From Halalkalibacter sp. APA_J-10(15) (GTDB lineage: Bacteria > Bacillota > Bacilli > Bacillales > Bacillaceae_D), in contig NZ_JALKEV010000021.1 in the NCBI RefSeq assembly GCF_023017105.1, forward strand, positions 1 through 64,000: a stretch of 64,000 bases of DNA, given 5' to 3'. How positions within the stretch are numbered: position 1 is the first letter of the stretch; each line of letters starts with the position of its first letter. The position numbers were made by a program, and so were the translations under genes. This document shows positions 37,676 through 46,295 of this stretch, piece by piece. The notes beneath the pieces are model-generated. The model was given only the letters and a program-made list of their open reading frames with translations. It made no database searches and was not told the origin of the DNA.

Positions 37676-37704
37676 CACCTTCTCCCTATTCACAACATAG
37701 GGTA
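37676..37704 (+). promoter_or_regulatory. Candidate sigma-K promoter of yabG
   Basis: CACC, 16 nt, CATAGGGTA fits the sigma-K pattern mACm-N16-CATAnnnTA at every specified base. yabG is a sigma-K gene in B. subtilis. The -35 abuts the rsmA stop. Confidence 0.72.
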
Positions 37705-37724
37705 AGTGGAGAGGGGGCGTGGTT

Positions 37725-38609
37725 ATGAAGCTTAATAAAGGGGATCTCGTCACTCGTCTGTCTTATAATCGAGATCTATTATTTCGAATATCTGAGATTC
37801 GTTCGACGGTTGTTGAACTTGTTGGTGAGGATATGCGTTTATTAGCGGATGCGCCAATAGAAGACCTTGTGCTTGTTTCAGAAGAAGAACGAACGAAAAT
37901 GCTTCAAAAGTCGAAAGAGGTTGAAGAAAGTTCTTATCACCTTTTTCGACAAGATGCAAAGCTATTAAAGCAACGTGGTGAATATGAAGTTACGTCTGGA
38001 TATGCAAGCGATATTGATTTTTTTGAATTGCGTGGACGTGTGCTTCATATTGATGGTGATAGTCTGTATTTAAAAAAATGCACAGCTTTGTATGAAAAGC
38101 TAGGTGTACCTGTTTATGGTGTCCACCTACATGAGAAGGAGATGCCGGAACAAATAGGGTCATTGATCGAGATTGTCCAGCCCGATATCATTGTTGTTAC
38201 TGGACATGATGCGTATTTAAAGTCCAGGGGTAATGAGGGTGATATTCGGTCATATCGTCATACGAAATATTTTGCAGAATGTGTTCGGATCGCCAGACGA
38301 TATACGTGGCATCGGGATGACCTTGTGATTTTTGCGGGAGCATGTCAATCGCATTTTGAAACACTTATTAAAGCAGGAGCAAATTTTGCTAGCTCACCAG
38401 AACGAGTAAATATTCACGCACTAGATCCTGTGTATATCGCTTCTCGTATTAGCTTAACGTCCTTTATGGATCGGATTCACTTAACAGAGATTTTGCGAAA
38501 TACGATAACCGGTGAAAGAGGGCTGGGAGGCATTGAAACAAAAGGTATCATGAGACGTGGGATGCCTTTGAAAGAAGGGTACAATCGCATATATATTGAA
38601 CAGTCATGA
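37725..38609 (+). CDS. yabG: Sporulation-specific protease YabG
   Basis: The 294-residue protein matches YabG throughout, including 'VLHIDGDSLYLKKC', 'VPVYGVHLHEKEMPEQ', 'DIIVVTGHDAYLKSRG', 'FAGACQSHFETLIKAGANFASSP' and 'GLGGIETKGIMRRGMP'. YabG is a cysteine-type protease that trims spore coat proteins in the mother cell. The ATG at 37725 has GAGGGGG seven bases upstream. A sigma-K-like promoter lies directly in front. A family hairpin follows. Confidence 0.95.
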   Translation: MKLNKGDLVTRLSYNRDLLFRISEIRSTVVELVGEDMRLLADAPIEDLVLVSEEERTKMLQKSKEVEESSYHLFRQDAKLLKQRGEYEVTSGYASDIDFFELRGRVLHIDGDSLYLKKCTALYEKLGVPVYGVHLHEKEMPEQIGSLIEIVQPDIIVVTGHDAYLKSRGNEGDIRSYRHTKYFAECVRIARRYTWHRDDLVIFAGACQSHFETLIKAGANFASSPERVNIHALDPVYIASRISLTSFMDRIHLTEILRNTITGERGLGGIETKGIMRRGMPLKEGYNRIYIEQS

Positions 38610-38633
38610 TGGCTAAACAGAAGGGCCTTCAGT

Positions 38634-38675
38634 GAGGGCACCAAAAAGTTAAAACTAAACTTCTTCAGTGTCCTT
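38634..38675 (+). terminator. CACTGAAAAA-family hairpin acting as yabG terminator
   Basis: GAGGGCACCAAAAAGTT, loop, AAACTTCTTCAGTGTCCTT, followed by ttctt. It is the same family as 33722 and 51664. Confidence 0.65.
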
Positions 38676-38712
38676 TCTTCTTTCTCCCATTCTCTTTGTA
38701 CACATAGTGTGA

Positions 38713-38756
38713 AAAATAGTCGACCTGTATCGTTCATGCAGTCGACTATTTTATAC
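38713..38756 (+). terminator. Second hairpin between yabG and veg
   Basis: AAAATAGTCGAC and GTCGACTATTTT form a perfect 12-bp stem with a 16-nt loop ahead of the veg promoters. No gene lies between 38610 and 38925. Confidence 0.6.
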
Positions 38757-38829
38757 ATATTTTTTCAACATTTTTCACATACTATTTGGGAGTTATGAAA
38801 AATGTGTGAAGAAAATACGAGTAAAAGCA

Positions 38830-38859
38830 TTGACAGAGGAGTTGAACCCTTGTTATAAT
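38830..38859 (+). promoter_or_regulatory. veg promoter 1 (sigma-A)
   Basis: TTGACA, 18 nt, TATAAT, with both hexamers perfect. It is the upstream member of a tandem pair. Confidence 0.8.
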
Positions 38860-38870
38860 TTTACGTTTGC

Positions 38871-38899
38871 TTGACTTGTTGTGTTGGGTGTGGTATGAT
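38871..38899 (+). promoter_or_regulatory. veg promoter 2 (sigma-A)
   Basis: TTGACT, 17 nt, TATGAT. Tandem strong promoters before veg are also reported for B. subtilis. Confidence 0.75.
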
Positions 38900-38925
38900 A
38901 ACTATACAGTGAGGTGGGTGTTCGA

Positions 38926-39192
38926 ATGCCAAAAACGTTGGTTGATATTAAACGCACATTAGATGCTAATGTTGGAAAACGCATTACAATTAAGGCGAAT
39001 GGTGGTCGTAAGAAGACATCAGAACGTTCAGGTTTGCTTGAGGAGACGTATCCTTCTGTTTTTATCGTCAAGTTAGATGAACAGCAAAATGCTTTTGAAC
39101 GCGTGTCTTATAGCTATGCTGATATTTTGACCGAATCAGTAGAATTATTATTGTGTGAAGAGGGTTCTGAATTAACAGCTTTGAAAGCATAA
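38926..39192 (+). CDS. veg: Veg protein (biofilm stimulation)
   Basis: The 88-residue protein has '[18 protein letters not shown]' and '[21 protein letters not shown]', diagnostic of Veg, and the SH3-like '[17 protein letters not shown]'. In B. subtilis Veg promotes biofilm matrix expression by interfering with SinR. The ATG at 38926 with GAGGTGG eight bases upstream gives M-P-K-T-L, matching homologues. The GTG at 38914 lies inside that site. Two strong promoters precede it. Confidence 0.96.
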   Translation: MPKTLVDIKRTLDANVGKRITIKANGGRKKTSERSGLLEETYPSVFIVKLDEQQNAFERVSYSYADILTESVELLLCEEGSELTALKA

Positions 39193-39208
39193 GGTGTTTA
39201 TGATAGTG

Positions 39209-39257
39209 ACAAGAGGATGCTTACCTACTGGATAGATTAGGTGGGCATCTTCTTGTG
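39209..39257 (+). terminator. Hairpin after veg
   Basis: ACAAGAGGATGCTTACCTA pairs with TAGGTGGGCATCTTCTTGT over 19 nt with wobbles. The T-tract is poor. Confidence 0.55.
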
Positions 39258-39332
39258 TATCATGGCACATAATAAGGGTGCTCCTATTTCATAGGTGCAC
39301 TATCTATCTTCTGGATAAGGAGTTGTTAAGGC

Positions 39333-39509
39333 ATGAGTAGACGGCGTGGTGTCATGTCAGATCAATTTAAGGAAGAGCTTGCCAAGGAGTTAGGTTTTTA
39401 TGATACAGTCCAAAGGGAAGGCTGGGGTGGCATAAGAGCCCGAGATGCAGGTAATATGGTGAAGCGTGCGATTGAAATAGCTGAACAACAACTAGCTCAG
39501 AAGAAATAA
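39333..39509 (+). CDS. sspF: Small acid-soluble spore protein, alpha/beta type (SspF)
   Basis: A 58-codon frame starts ATG AGT AGA CGG and encodes '[20 protein letters not shown]' and the alpha/beta-SASP motif '[20 protein letters not shown]'. These proteins coat spore DNA and protect it from damage. The protein matches SspF of B. subtilis closely and sits after veg as there. AAGGAG lies ten bases upstream. Confidence 0.95.
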   Translation: MSRRRGVMSDQFKEELAKELGFYDTVQREGWGGIRARDAGNMVKRAIEIAEQQLAQKK

Positions 39510-39513
39510 CAGG

Positions 39514-39568
39514 AAAGGCACCTCTAGAAGCATCTTCGTTTCTTTCTAGAGGTGCCTTCTTTTTGTTT
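39514..39568 (+). terminator. Terminator after sspF
   Basis: AAGGCACCTCTAGAA pairs with TTCTAGAGGTGCCTT, followed by cttttt. Confidence 0.9.
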
Positions 39569-39602
39569 ATATTAGGGCAAGGAAAATTGAACTGATAGCT
39601 AT

Positions 39603-39631
39603 TTGACTTCATTAAGGAATTATAAGATGAT
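39603..39631 (+). promoter_or_regulatory. Candidate sigma-A promoter of the leader ORF-yidC unit
   Basis: TTGACT, 17 nt, GATGAT. The -10 is weak. It is the best match between the sspF terminator and the leader ORF. Confidence 0.4.
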
Positions 39632-39668
39632 AAGTGTATCTTGTATGCTAAGAAGGAGGTGAATATAG

Positions 39669-40028
39669 ATGTTATTTGAATCGTTTCAGGATATCATCCC
39701 GCTGTTACTCTCCATGAGTATCTTTTTGACTGTTGCAAGCTATAAAGTACTTCAGTATATGGAACGGTCTTTAATGATTAAGCAACGCATGTTGACGAAA
39801 AGTAGTTTATATTCGTTTGATGTGTTTATACCAAGTAAAATAGATCCAATCGGTCCTATGCAACGTCGTCAAACGTGGCTAACCTGTTTGACAAAACGAA
39901 AGGAATCTCCTGAAGATGATGGTGACTATGGAAACTCTTCGTTAACGAATGAAATCATACGAGGAGGATTTATATGGAACGATCATCTATATTCACATCA
40001 TCGTTTAAAAGAATTTATTTCATACTAG
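39669..40028 (+). CDS. Putative MifM-like translation-arrest leader peptide controlling yidC
   Basis: This 119-codon frame has a near-perfect Shine-Dalgarno (AAGGAGGTGA, six bases from the ATG). An N-terminal hydrophobic helix (about residues 9-24) could engage YidC/Sec, and a basic stretch follows. Residues 66-88 read R-R-Q-T-W-L, nine residues, then S-P-E-D-D-G-D. That resembles the MifM arrest region as I remember it (R-I-x-x-W-I ... then D-E-E-D about 13 residues after the Trp). The frame runs over the yidC start by 55 nt. Codons about 79-81 can pair with the yidC ribosome-binding site, so a ribosome stalled near codons 83-86 would expose it. It may instead be an ordinary small membrane protein. 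The arrest function is inference. Confidence 0.72.
   Translation: MLFESFQDIIPLLLSMSIFLTVASYKVLQYMERSLMIKQRMLTKSSLYSFDVFIPSKIDPIGPMQRRQTWLTCLTKRKESPEDDGDYGNSSLTNEIIRGGFIWNDHLYSHHRLKEFISY
39904..39970 (+). promoter_or_regulatory. Stem sequestering the yidC Shine-Dalgarno sequence
   Basis: AATCTCCT (39904-39911) can pair with AGGAGGATT (39962-39970), giving eight base pairs with one bulged G (39967). The right arm is the yidC Shine-Dalgarno. The left arm lies at codons 79-81 of the leader ORF. A palindrome TTCGTTAACGAA (39938-39949) lies in the loop and could form an inner hairpin. Confidence 0.6.
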
Positions 40029-40798
40029 TCATGATTGGCTTATTCATTATTTTAAGTGGTTGTCAGGCGACGACAGAGCCAATTAATGCGGAAACGACTG
40101 GGGTCTTTAATCATTACGTTGTGTACCCTTTTTCTTATTTAATAAAATCAATTGCGATTCTTTTTAATGGAAATTACGGCTTGTCGCTTGTGTTAGTAAC
40201 GTTATTGGTTCGTATCGCCCTTATGCCACTTATGCTAAAGCAATACAAAAATCAATTGACGATGCGTGAGAAAATGAATGTCATTCAGCCAGAGATGAAG
40301 GAGTTGCAAGAAAAGTTCAAGGATAAAAAGGATTCGGAAAATCAGAAGCAGTTTCAAAAGGAAATGATGGAGCTTTATACGAAGCATCAATTTAATCCAA
40401 TTGCGTCGATTGGATGTTTGCCAATGTTGATCCAGTTCCCGATATTAATTGGATTTTATTATGCCATTATGAGGACACCGGAAATAGCTGAGCACTCTTT
40501 TCTGTGGTTCCATCTAGGCGAAACTGATTTTATTTTACCGTTTCTTGCTGCTCTCGTTTATTTTATTCAATTTAAGGCTTCACAAATGGGAATGGAAACG
40601 CAACAGTCAAAGCAGTTTGCTGTTATAGGATATATAGGTCCTGTTTTAATGGGAGTGTTTTCATTTACGGTACCAGCGGCACTTCCGCTCTATTGGACGG
40701 TAGGGGGACTGTTTTTAATTGCTCAAACTCTACTTTCAAAGGCGATTTATAAGTCTAAGCCGATTCAGTCTACTCATGAAGTCGTTAGTGAAAAGTAA
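39974..40798 (+). CDS. yidC: Membrane protein insertase YidC (YidC2/YqjG-like paralogue)
   Basis: The 274-residue protein has a lipoprotein signal (lipobox L-S-G-C, Cys30) and five membrane helices. A conserved positively charged residue, Arg80, lies in the first helix of the core ('VTLLVRIALMPL'). The cytoplasmic coiled-coil loop contains 'MREKMNVIQPEMKELQEKF', and 'TPEIAEHSFLWFHLG' resembles YqjG. It inserts membrane proteins alone or with SecYEG. AGGAGG lies before the ATG but can be sequestered in a stem formed with the upstream ORF. B. subtilis has no yidC at this locus, so this is a relocated or additional copy. Confidence 0.95.
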   Translation: MERSSIFTSSFKRIYFILVMIGLFIILSGCQATTEPINAETTGVFNHYVVYPFSYLIKSIAILFNGNYGLSLVLVTLLVRIALMPLMLKQYKNQLTMREKMNVIQPEMKELQEKFKDKKDSENQKQFQKEMMELYTKHQFNPIASIGCLPMLIQFPILIGFYYAIMRTPEIAEHSFLWFHLGETDFILPFLAALVYFIQFKASQMGMETQQSKQFAVIGYIGPVLMGVFSFTVPAALPLYWTVGGLFLIAQTLLSKAIYKSKPIQSTHEVVSEK

Positions 40799-40805
40799 CG
40801 TTGTT

Positions 40806-40845
40806 ATCCGGATTTATGCACGTTTGTGCTAATCCGGATTTTTTT
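40806..40845 (+). terminator. Terminator after yidC
   Basis: ATCCGGATT pairs with AATCCGGAT, with an inner GCAC/GTGC, followed by seven Ts. Confidence 0.9.
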
Positions 40846-40856
40846 AAAGTATCATA

Positions 40857-40892
40857 ATAAGAAAAGAACGCTACCGCGGTTTTTCTTATAAA
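40857..40892 (+). repeat. AAGAAAA...TTTTTCTTA hairpin element before ispE
   Basis: ATAAGAAAAGAACGCTACCGCGGTTTTTCTTATA in pieces: the arms TAAGAAAA and TTTTCTTA enclose a CGCT..GCGG centre. Related elements end the R1 repeats at 7558 and 61210 and lie before spoVG and spoVT. Confidence 0.55.
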
Positions 40893-40968
40893 AATGATTA
40901 GGCTATGGTATGATGTTTAGACTAATGATAAAATAGCGTAAGCAAAAGGAATATAGAAGGTGACTAGA

Positions 40969-41835
40969 TTGAAATGTTCGGTGAAAGCTCCTGCGAAAAT
41001 TAATTTATCGCTTGATGCGGTAAAAAAACGTGAAGATGGATATCACGAAGTAGAGATGATTATGACAATGGTTGATTTAGCCGACCGCATTGATCTAACC
41101 CTGACACAGAGTGGCGATATCAAGGTGGAAGTATCGGAAGGCTTTGTTCCAAATGATCATCGTAATTTAGCTTATAAAGCGGCTGAATTGTTAAAGGAAC
41201 GTTTTGAGGTTCGTCTAGGTGTTGATATATACATAACAAAATGTATTCCCGTTGCGGCAGGTTTAGCTGGTGGTAGTAGTGATGCGGCTGCAACGTTAAA
41301 AGGTCTTAATAGACTGTGGAAGTTAGGGTTAAGTTTAGATGAGTTGGCAGAATTAGGAGCGGAAATTGGCTCGGATGTTTCGTTTTGTGTTTATGGGGGC
41401 ACGGCATTGGCGACAGGAAGAGGAGAAGTTATTCAATCGATACCATCTCCTCCCTCCTGTTGGGTCATTTTAGCGAAACCGCCGATCGGTGTATCGACAG
41501 CTGATGTATACAAGAGATTAGATTTACGTAATGTAGAGCATGCGCCTACAGCGGAGATGATAAAAGCCATTGAACAGCAAGATTTTAAAGCGATATGTCA
41601 TAACCTCCACAATGTATTAGAATCTGTTACATTAGATTTGTATCCTGAAGTGAGAAGAATTAAGGAGCAAATGGCACGCTTTGGTGCGGATGGAGTACTG
41701 ATGAGCGGAAGTGGACCAACTGTTTTTGGACTTGTTGAGCATGAGTCCCGTATGCATAGAATTTACAACGGTTTACGCGGTTTTTGTCACGATGTTTATG
41801 CTGTTCGGTTAATTCGTTCAACGAGCTCTTGCTAA
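40969..41835 (+). CDS. ispE: 4-diphosphocytidyl-2-C-methyl-D-erythritol kinase
   Basis: The 288-residue GHMP kinase of the MEP isoprenoid pathway has '[23 protein letters not shown]', the glycine-rich ATP loop '[17 protein letters not shown]' and '[13 protein letters not shown]'. The TTG at 40969 is chosen because AAGGTGA is five bases upstream and the product then matches B. subtilis IspE in length. The GTG at 40960 lies within that site. Confidence 0.96.
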   Translation: MKCSVKAPAKINLSLDAVKKREDGYHEVEMIMTMVDLADRIDLTLTQSGDIKVEVSEGFVPNDHRNLAYKAAELLKERFEVRLGVDIYITKCIPVAAGLAGGSSDAAATLKGLNRLWKLGLSLDELAELGAEIGSDVSFCVYGGTALATGRGEVIQSIPSPPSCWVILAKPPIGVSTADVYKRLDLRNVEHAPTAEMIKAIEQQDFKAICHNLHNVLESVTLDLYPEVRRIKEQMARFGADGVLMSGSGPTVFGLVEHESRMHRIYNGLRGFCHDVYAVRLIRSTSSC

Positions 41836-41878
41836 AAGCCGGATAAAAGTGTTATGTTTATAAAAAATATTCGGTTTT
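41835..41878 (+). promoter_or_regulatory. Candidate PurBox pair upstream of purR
   Basis: The minus strand of 41866-41878 reads AAAACCGAATATT, 12 of 13 matches to the PurBox AWWWCCGAACWWT. A weaker plus-strand box (AAAGCCGGATAAA, 9 of 13) lies at 41835-41847 in the opposite orientation with an 18-nt gap. This fits autoregulation of purR. Confidence 0.5.
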
Positions 41879-41890
41879 GGTGGAGGTAGC

Positions 41891-42733
41891 ATGAAAAAAA
41901 TAAAGCGCAGTGGTCGTTTAGTTGATATGACTTATTTTTTACTGCAACACCCACATGAGGTCATATCTCTCACACACTTTTCAGAGCGTTATCAATCTGC
42001 AAAGTCTTCGATTAGTGAAGACTTAGTCATTGTCAAAGATATATTCGAGGAAGAAGGATACGGCTCATTATTAACAATATCAGGTGCAAGTGGCGGAGTG
42101 AAATTTATTCCCCGTATTGAAAGTAAGCAAGCGGAGCTACTAGTAGATGAAGTGATTGATTCGTTGGCTGTACCGGAACGAATATTACCTGGCGGTTATT
42201 TATACATGATGGATCTATTAGGGAATCCAACCTTTATGCAGCGTGTTGGTCGAGTATTTGCTTCGATTTTGGCTTCTGAAAAGATTGATGCTGTTTTAAC
42301 GGTTGCAACTAAGGGAATTCCATTGGCCTACGCAGTTGGGCAACAACTAAATGTTCCTGTAAGTATTGTACGCCGAGATCACTTAGTGACAGAGGGCTCA
42401 ATGGTTAGTATTAATTACGTGTCAGGTTCGTCGAAACGAATTCAAACGATGACGCTTGCGCGTAGAAGTTTAGCGCCTGGCTCTCGTGTTTTCATTGTTG
42501 ATGATTTCATGAAAGCAGGAGGAACGATTCGTGGGATGATGGATTTGCTAGAGGAGTTCCACGCGGAATTAGTAGGCATTGGTGTGTTAGTGGAGACTGT
42601 AGGAGTGGAAGAACGTTTAGTTGATGAGTATATGTCGATTACTCGTTTATCAGAAGTGAATGTCCGCGATAAATCAATTAAAGTTGAACGTGGAAATGTA
42701 TTAGGATTACTAAAGGAAGCAGAGGGGGAGTAA
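41891..42733 (+). CDS. purR: Purine operon repressor PurR
   Basis: The 280-residue protein has an N-terminal winged helix (1-75, '[17 protein letters not shown]' and '[17 protein letters not shown]') and a C-terminal phosphoribosyltransferase-type domain with the PRPP loop '[13 protein letters not shown]'. PurR represses purine genes and is released by PRPP. GGAGG precedes the ATG. It is followed by ridA as in B. subtilis. Confidence 0.96.
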   Translation: MKKIKRSGRLVDMTYFLLQHPHEVISLTHFSERYQSAKSSISEDLVIVKDIFEEEGYGSLLTISGASGGVKFIPRIESKQAELLVDEVIDSLAVPERILPGGYLYMMDLLGNPTFMQRVGRVFASILASEKIDAVLTVATKGIPLAYAVGQQLNVPVSIVRRDHLVTEGSMVSINYVSGSSKRIQTMTLARRSLAPGSRVFIVDDFMKAGGTIRGMMDLLEEFHAELVGIGVLVETVGVEERLVDEYMSITRLSEVNVRDKSIKVERGNVLGLLKEAEGE

Positions 42734-42737
42734 AAAA

Positions 42738-43115
42738 ATGAGAACTATTTATACATCAGATGCACCGGGTGCAATTGGACCATATTCGCAAGGGGTAGTC
42801 GTTAATAATATGTTCTACAGCTCAGGTCAAATTCCATTAACGGCAACAGGTGAACTGATTCAAGGTACAGTGGAAGAGCAAACTCATCAAGTATTCAAAA
42901 ACTTACAGGCTGTACTGAAGGAAGCAGGAGCTTCTTTAGAAACAGTTGTTAAGGCGACAGTATTTATTAAAGATATGAATGATTTCCCGCTTATTAACGA
43001 TGTGTATGGTGAATATTTCGATAAGCATAAGCCCGCTCGTTCTTGTGTAGAAGTAGCAAGGCTACCGAAAGATGTGCTTGTTGAAATTGAAGTGATTGCG
43101 TTAGTGAAAGAGTAG
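42738..43115 (+). CDS. ridA: 2-iminobutanoate/2-iminopropanoate deaminase (YabJ)
   Basis: The 125-residue YjgF/RidA protein has '[14 protein letters not shown]', 'YSSGQIPL' and the catalytic arginine in '[13 protein letters not shown]'. It clears reactive enamine/imine products of PLP enzymes. It follows purR after four bases, with GGGGG before the ATG, in a purR-ridA operon. Confidence 0.96.
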   Translation: MRTIYTSDAPGAIGPYSQGVVVNNMFYSSGQIPLTATGELIQGTVEEQTHQVFKNLQAVLKEAGASLETVVKATVFIKDMNDFPLINDVYGEYFDKHKPARSCVEVARLPKDVLVEIEVIALVKE

Positions 43116-43137
43116 TTCGAATAGATGGATGTAGGAA

Positions 43138-43167
43138 AGAAGGCGAAGTTGTCGCCTTCTTTTTTAT
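43138..43167 (+). terminator. Terminator after ridA
   Basis: AAGAAGGCGA, short loop, TCGCCTTCTT and further Ts. Confidence 0.9.
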
Positions 43168-43235
43168 ATGGTTAGAAAATATAAATTAGTGAATATCATG
43201 AAGTTGTCATTTCTCAAAGACGCTTTGTCTATGGT

Positions 43236-43262
43236 AAGAAACGAATAAGCAGTTTTTCTTAT
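43236..43262 (+). repeat. AAGAAA...TTTTTCTTA hairpin element before spoVG
   Basis: GTAAGAAACGAATAAGCAG followed by TTTTTCTTATA, the same type as the element before ispE. Confidence 0.4.
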
Positions 43263-43298
43263 AAATTCAAAAAAATAAAAAAAGTTTCGAAAAAAAGA

Positions 43299-43324
43299 AG
43301 GAAATCCCATATTTTTAGAGAAAT
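43299..43324 (+). promoter_or_regulatory. Candidate sigma-H promoter of spoVG
   Basis: AGGAAAT, 14 nt, GAAAT resembles the sigma-H pattern RnAGGAWWW / RnnGAATWW with one departure in the -10. spoVG is the classic sigma-H gene. Confidence 0.45.
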
Positions 43325-43364
43325 GTCTATGTATGAATAAACATTCTTATAGGTGGTGACTTAA

Positions 43365-43658
<294 letters not shown>

Positions 43659-43677
43659 TCTCGTTTTATGGATAAGC

Positions 43678-43713
43678 AAAACCACTATGATCGAAATACA
43701 TAGTGGTTTTTTG
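43678..43713 (+). terminator. Terminator after spoVG
   Basis: AAAACCACTATG pairs with CATAGTGGTTTT, followed by more Ts. Confidence 0.9.
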
Positions 43714-43802
43714 CGTCTGATTTTTTTCAAAGTGAGAAGAATAGCATGGATCGATTTTTGTCGGATATTAATAGCATATTTGTGAAGGTTATCGATAAAT
43801 CC

Positions 43803-43831
43803 TTGAAATAGCCTTAGTTTTAGAGTATATT
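43803..43831 (+). promoter_or_regulatory. Sigma-A promoter of glmU
   Basis: TTGAAA, 17 nt, TATATT, ending 33 nt before the glmU start. Confidence 0.6.
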
Positions 43832-43864
43832 CGTAATGGAAAATGGAAGATCTGGAGGGAAACC

Positions 43865-45229
43865 ATGAGCAATCGTTATGCGGTTATTTTAGCAGCGGGA
43901 CAAGGAACACGGATGAAATCAACGTTATATAAAGTGTTACATCCTGTATGCGGGAAGGCAATGGTTCAACATGTCGTTGATCAAGTCGCAGCTTTAGAAG
44001 TGGAAGAACAGGTTGCTGTTGTCGGTTATGGCGCTGAAGTTGTACAAGAGCAGTTAGGTGAACAGGTTTCGTATGTTGTACAGGAGAAGCAGCTAGGCAC
44101 AGGGCATGCGGTTATGCAAGCTGCTGATTTACTTGAGCAAAAAGAAGGCATTACGCTCGTTTTATGTGGAGATACACCCCTTCTGACAGCAGATACGTTG
44201 AATGAGTTGTTAGAATGTCATGAACGTGAAGATGCGAAGGTGACTGTATTAACAGCAAAGGCCGAAGATCCTAGTGGTTATGGACGGGTTATACGAAATG
44301 AGCATGGACTTGTTGAACGAATTGTTGAACAGAAAGATGCTTCAAAAGAAGAGCTTGAGGTGCAAGAGATCAATACCGGTACGTATTGTTTTGATAATGC
44401 TTTACTCTTTAAAGCGTTGAAGCAAGTTGGTAATGATAATGCGCAGGGTGAATATTATTTACCAGATGTTATTGAAATATTGAAGAAGCAAGGTGAAGCC
44501 GTAGCTGCCTATCAAACACCGATGTTCGAAGAGACCTTGGGAGTAAATGACCGGGTAGCATTATCTCAAGCTGAACAATTGATGAGAAAGCGCATTAATG
44601 AGTATTGGATGAGACAAGGGGTTACGTTAATTGACCCTGGAAATACGTATATTTCTGCACAAGCAATGATTGGGCAGGATACAATCATCCATCCTGGCAC
44701 ACACTTACAAGGAAATGTGTCAGTCGGTCGTAACTGTATCATTGGTCCAAATACTGAAATCAAAGACAGCTTAATTGGTGATGAGACAGCTATTAGACAA
44801 TCTGTTGTCCATGATAGTGAGATTGGTAAAGTGGTTTCGGTTGGTCCGTTTGCTCATATTCGTCCACAGTCAAACATCGGGGATGAAGCGCGAATTGGCA
44901 ACTTTGTTGAAATTAAGAAATCAAGCTTAGGTCATGGAAGTAAAGCTTCGCATTTAAGTTACATAGGGGATGCAACGGTTGGATCAAATGTGAATTTTAG
45001 CTGTGGCGCTGTAACTGTAAACTACGATGGAAAGAATAAATTTAAGACGGTCATTGAAGATGGTGCCTTTATTGGATGTAATGCGAACCTGATTGCGCCT
45101 GTAACGGTTGGTAAGCAAGCGTTAGTTGCTGCTGGTTCCACGATAACGGATGATGTACCAGAGTCGTCTCTCTCCATCGCACGCTCTAGGCAAACGAATA
45201 AACATGATTACATCAACAAGAAAAATTAG
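43865..45229 (+). CDS. glmU: Bifunctional GlcNAc-1-P uridyltransferase / GlcN-1-P acetyltransferase
   Basis: The 454-residue enzyme makes UDP-GlcNAc. The N-terminal pyrophosphorylase has '[11 protein letters not shown]', '[10 protein letters not shown]', 'LCGDTPLL' and 'NTGTYCFDN'. The C-terminal left-handed beta-helix acetyltransferase has hexapeptide repeats and '[19 protein letters not shown]'. GGAGGG precedes the ATG. It leads the glmU-prs-rplY-pth run conserved in Bacillus. Confidence 0.97.
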   Translation: MSNRYAVILAAGQGTRMKSTLYKVLHPVCGKAMVQHVVDQVAALEVEEQVAVVGYGAEVVQEQLGEQVSYVVQEKQLGTGHAVMQAADLLEQKEGITLVLCGDTPLLTADTLNELLECHEREDAKVTVLTAKAEDPSGYGRVIRNEHGLVERIVEQKDASKEELEVQEINTGTYCFDNALLFKALKQVGNDNAQGEYYLPDVIEILKKQGEAVAAYQTPMFEETLGVNDRVALSQAEQLMRKRINEYWMRQGVTLIDPGNTYISAQAMIGQDTIIHPGTHLQGNVSVGRNCIIGPNTEIKDSLIGDETAIRQSVVHDSEIGKVVSVGPFAHIRPQSNIGDEARIGNFVEIKKSSLGHGSKASHLSYIGDATVGSNVNFSCGAVTVNYDGKNKFKTVIEDGAFIGCNANLIAPVTVGKQALVAAGSTITDDVPESSLSIARSRQTNKHDYINKKN

Positions 45230-45259
45230 ATAAATAAGTGATTTCGGAGGGAAAAAAAG

Positions 45260-46210
45260 ATGCCCAAATACGGCGATCCACGGTTAAAGATTTTTACACT
45301 TAATTCAAACCCTGATTTAGCACACCAAATTACAGAGCATATTGGTGTTCCAATGGGAGATTGTTCGGTTACACGATTTAGTGATGGGGAAGTCCAAATA
45401 AATATTGAAGAAAGTATTCGTGGCTGTGATGTTTACTTGATTCAATCGACATCTGCACCAGCAAATGAACATATTATGGAACTTCTCATTATGATTGATG
45501 CATTGAAACGAGCATCTGCACGTACAATTAATTTGGTTCTCCCATACTATGGTTACGCTCGTCAAGATCGCAAGGCGCGGGCAAGAGAGCCGATTACGTC
45601 AAAGCTTGTCGCTAATTTAATGCAAACAGCTGGGGCAACAAGAGTATTAACGCTAGATTTACATGCGACACAAATACAAGGCTTCTTCGACATTCCAGTT
45701 GATCAGTTAGTAGGGGTACCAATTTTGGCTGATTATTTTCAAGATAAGAAGCTAGAAGATATTGTCATTGTTTCTCCTGATCATGGAGGAGTAGTTCGGG
45801 CACGTAAAATGGCTGATCGCTTAAAAGCACCAATTGCGATTATTGATAAGCGCAGACCGAAGCCTAACGTATCTGAAGTTATGAATATCGTTGGTCATAT
45901 TGAAGGGAAAACAGCGATTATTATTGATGATATTATTGATACGGCTGGCACGATTACATTAGCGGCAAATGCGTTAGTTGAATCAGGTGCCAAGGAAGTA
46001 TATGCATGCTGTACACACCCTGTTCTATCAGGTCCGGCCATGGAACGTATTAATAATTCAAAGATTAAAGAGCTTGTTGTCACCAATTCTATTCCACTAA
46101 CGGACGAGAAAAGAAGTGAAAAGGTTACAGAACTATCGGTCGCAGCCTTACTTGGGGAAGCGATTATCCGTGTCCATGAGCACGCTTCCGTCAGTAAGTT
46201 ATTTGATTGA
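45260..46210 (+). CDS. prs: Ribose-phosphate pyrophosphokinase
   Basis: The 316-residue class I PRPP synthetase has '[20 protein letters not shown]', '[19 protein letters not shown]', the '[14 protein letters not shown]' metal loop, '[18 protein letters not shown]' and the PRPP loop '[13 protein letters not shown]'. It supplies PRPP for nucleotide synthesis and for PurR sensing. CGGAGGG precedes the ATG. Confidence 0.97.
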   Translation: MPKYGDPRLKIFTLNSNPDLAHQITEHIGVPMGDCSVTRFSDGEVQINIEESIRGCDVYLIQSTSAPANEHIMELLIMIDALKRASARTINLVLPYYGYARQDRKARAREPITSKLVANLMQTAGATRVLTLDLHATQIQGFFDIPVDQLVGVPILADYFQDKKLEDIVIVSPDHGGVVRARKMADRLKAPIAIIDKRRPKPNVSEVMNIVGHIEGKTAIIIDDIIDTAGTITLAANALVESGAKEVYACCTHPVLSGPAMERINNSKIKELVVTNSIPLTDEKRSEKVTELSVAALLGEAIIRVHEHASVSKLFD

Positions 46211-46295
46211 TTTGAAAAAGTGGTTTGAAAAGGTCGTATTCGGGGAAAACATGAAATAGAGACATCTAAAAATCAAATTAGAGGTGGTATAAATC

